NCBI GenBank assembly: GCA_035306605.1
Contig: DATGNR010000004.1
Direction: 5' to 3' (one strand)
Origin: Xanthomarina sp035306605
Lineage (GTDB): Bacteria > Bacteroidota > Bacteroidia > Flavobacteriales > Flavobacteriaceae
DNA: 64,000 nucleotides
Each line of letters opens with the position of its first letter. Within the stretch, counting starts at the first letter, position 1. The translations under genes and the position numbers were made by a program. The notes beneath the pieces are model-generated. The model ran no database searches. It had not been told where the DNA came from and saw only the letters and a list, made by a program, of their open reading frames with translations. Positions 62,600 to 64,000 of this stretch are shown in pieces.

Positions 62600-64000
62600 C
62601 TATTTGCGTTTTACTGCCTTTTTAGTAAGAACTTGTCCGCTACTCAAAGTAATCTTGGCAACATAAGTGGCCTGGCTCAAGTTTGAAAGATTATACGTTT
62701 CCGTAGAAGCACTTCCTTTTAACTTGTAAATGGTTCTTCCTAGCATATCTATAATATCTATCGAACGGATGCTATGGTTAGCAGGCACGATAAACTGCAC
62801 CTCACCATTGGCATGTTCTATAATTGAAACTTGGTTAGCTATAACCTCGTTCTCGTCTATAGAAAGGAAAGAGTCTCTAAACACCAATTCAAAGCGCTCG
62901 TTAAATGTACCTACTTCCGTAGTGAAAGAATAAGGAGCTTCACTTAAATTATGAACAAACCCTAATACATTATCTTTTAAGTAAATGGTTTGATTCTCGG
63001 TTTCAAATATACCGTCTATAGCAGCAATAGCAATAGTGTAAGCACCTTGTGAAGCAATGGTTACCCCAAGTGGTACAACATCGGTATCTACAAAAGGCAA
63101 AGCTCTACCTTGAATAACAAATCTTTCGTCCTGTATTAAGGAATAAAAGCCTTGAGTATCCGTAATGGCATCGTATAAACGGTCACGTTCTTGTGTTGCG
63201 TGCTCTACATAGCCGACTAAAATACGTGTTGCTGGGCGATTTTCAGGAGCCAAGTCTAACCAAATTCGGTGTTTTTCAGCACCACCCATTCTATAGAATT
63301 GGGAGTTGTCGAAGCTTTTATCGCGCATATGGTTTCTAAACTCAATTTGCTGGGTAGCAGCAGGACCGTTGATCATGTTTACCATAAAACTTTGGCCAGA
63401 AGCGATATTGCCGTTAAAACCTAAAGGACCATTGGTGGTTCCTGTACCGTTATAGGTAATATAATCATCGGCAGTATAGTTATATACAAAATCTTCATAA
63501 AAAGGATCTGGAATGGCGCTAGATGGTAAGGTGCCATGAGTCCAAATATTTACAAAACCATCTAATACTGCAGCATTAACAGGGTTGTTAAGGAATTCAT
63601 GGGCGTTAATAGCAGAGGGATAAGGGTTACCTAATAAATTCCAATCATCATCTTCATTTGCATCGTTGTCACCTCTTGAAACATTACGTGTAATCCATCC
63701 ATTAAACGGAACCCCATTATTAAATTCGGCAGTATATACAGCAGCTGTATTGGTATACGAGCTAGGACCTCTAACGATATAACCAACCCCAGGTTCCATG
63801 GTTTCCCCAGCAGCAGGAACCCAATCTCCTTGCGTGCCATTGGCATTGGTAACCGTTGGCCCCCATCTAAAAATAAGACTCGTTGGGGAGCCCGGAGATA
63901 TGCTATTCACATTAAATCCACTAACAGGCGACGACCAATACACATAATCCAAACGTCTAATTTGGGTGTCGCGTAACAGGCTTATATTTCCTGTGTTTAC
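62600..64000 (-). CDS. T9SS cargo protein with C-terminal type A sorting domain (N-terminal part outside the window)
   Basis: The minus-strand frame is open from the window edge to the stop at 62600, giving at least 466 residues without a start. The block RRLDYVYWSSPVSGFN is a signature found in large secreted Bacteroidota proteins; later come GWITRNVSRGDND, NLLGNPYPSAI and SGQSFMVNMINGPA. The last 80 residues are a type A sorting domain: SIDIIDMLGRTIYKL, then TYNLSNLSQATYVAKI and the GQVLTKKAVKR terminus. It is therefore secreted by the type IX system to which the nearby PorZ belongs. Adhesive or structural role likely, not shown. Confidence 0.9.
   Translation of the reverse strand, partial: VNTGNISLLRDTQIRRLDYVYWSSPVSGFNVNSISPGSPTSLIFRWGPTVTNANGTQGDWVPAAGETMEPGVGYIVRGPSSYTNTAAVYTAEFNNGVPFNGWITRNVSRGDNDANEDDDWNLLGNPYPSAINAHEFLNNPVNAAVLDGFVNIWTHGTLPSSAIPDPFYEDFVYNYTADDYITYNGTGTTNGPLGFNGNIASGQSFMVNMINGPAATQQIEFRNHMRDKSFDNSQFYRMGGAEKHRIWLDLAPENRPATRILVGYVEHATQERDRLYDAITDTQGFYSLIQDERFVIQGRALPFVDTDVVPLGVTIASQGAYTIAIAAIDGIFETENQTIYLKDNVLGFVHNLSEAPYSFTTEVGTFNERFELVFRDSFLSIDENEVIANQVSIIEHANGEVQFIVPANHSIRSIDIIDMLGRTIYKLKGSASTETYNLSNLSQATYVAKITLSSGQVLTKKAVKRK

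Noticed and set aside
1..64000. tRNA, rRNA, insertion sequence or prophage genes
   Set aside because: I looked through the gaps and proteins for cloverleaf ends, transposases and integrases and saw none; a tRNA scan could still find one I missed.

Overview
The window looks like chromosomal DNA of a marine-type member of the Flavobacteriaceae (Bacteroidota). The support is: AT-rich coding, near absence of Shine-Dalgarno sequences, repeated TAnnTTTG -7 promoter elements, many short lipoproteins ending the signal in an L/T-S-C type lipobox, a complete MoxR/Bat operon, a PorZ-RecO pair, and a type IX secretion cargo with a C-terminal sorting domain. No rRNA, tRNA, insertion sequence, prophage or CRISPR array was recognised, so this is mostly housekeeping chromosome rather than an accessory island.

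Layout. 1-3.8 kb (minus strand): recJ (cut by the window edge), an OsmC-type protein, a family-4-like uracil-DNA glycosylase, rsmI and a conserved unknown. 3.9-7.2 kb (plus): tdk-alr, mscL, asd. 7.3-10.5 kb (minus): a cadherin-like lipoprotein, a Schlafen/AlbA_2 protein and an SDR dehydrogenase. 10.8-21.2 kb (plus): a DUF4382 lipoprotein, then the aerotolerance-type operon moxR-DUF58-membrane protein-batA-batB-batC-batD-batE. 21.3-26.5 kb: small unknown, nhaA, beta carbonic anhydrase, cvpA (minus), small conserved unknown, lipocalin-like lipoprotein, pheS. 26.6-32.8 kb: a GbsR/MarR-type regulator followed by a complete tripartite RND efflux pump; an inverted repeat in the promoter is a likely operator. 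32.9-39.7 kb: unknown, dus, gpsA (minus), a two-repeat lipoprotein, a BON-LysM protein, a small outer-membrane barrel and an M61 protease (minus). 39.8-47.9 kb: a decayed leader gene and a biotin operon bioF-DUF2007-bioD-bioA-ketosynthase-exported alpha/beta hydrolase-bioB-cupin. 48-50 kb (minus): yicC-gmk-nadD. 50.1-55.3 kb: thioesterase, EamA transporter, ArsC-like protein, DinB, DUF3298 lipoprotein, a trans-sulfuration PLP enzyme and a flavobacterial outer-membrane protein. 55.5-56.9 kb: glutamate dehydrogenase broken by one missing base in a G7 run. 57-64 kb: porZ-recO, a TonB-dependent receptor and a T9SS cargo protein cut by the right edge.

Most interesting points: the gdhA frameshift in a homopolymer; the pseudogene that heads the biotin operon and overlaps the bioF start; the biotin operon carrying a ketosynthase and an exported hydrolase but no bioC; the GbsR operator lying between promoter elements; a thymidine kinase that has lost three of four zinc cysteines; and a lipoprotein with an internal duplication. 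I did not find a clearly new multi-gene system; the biotin operon is the closest candidate.
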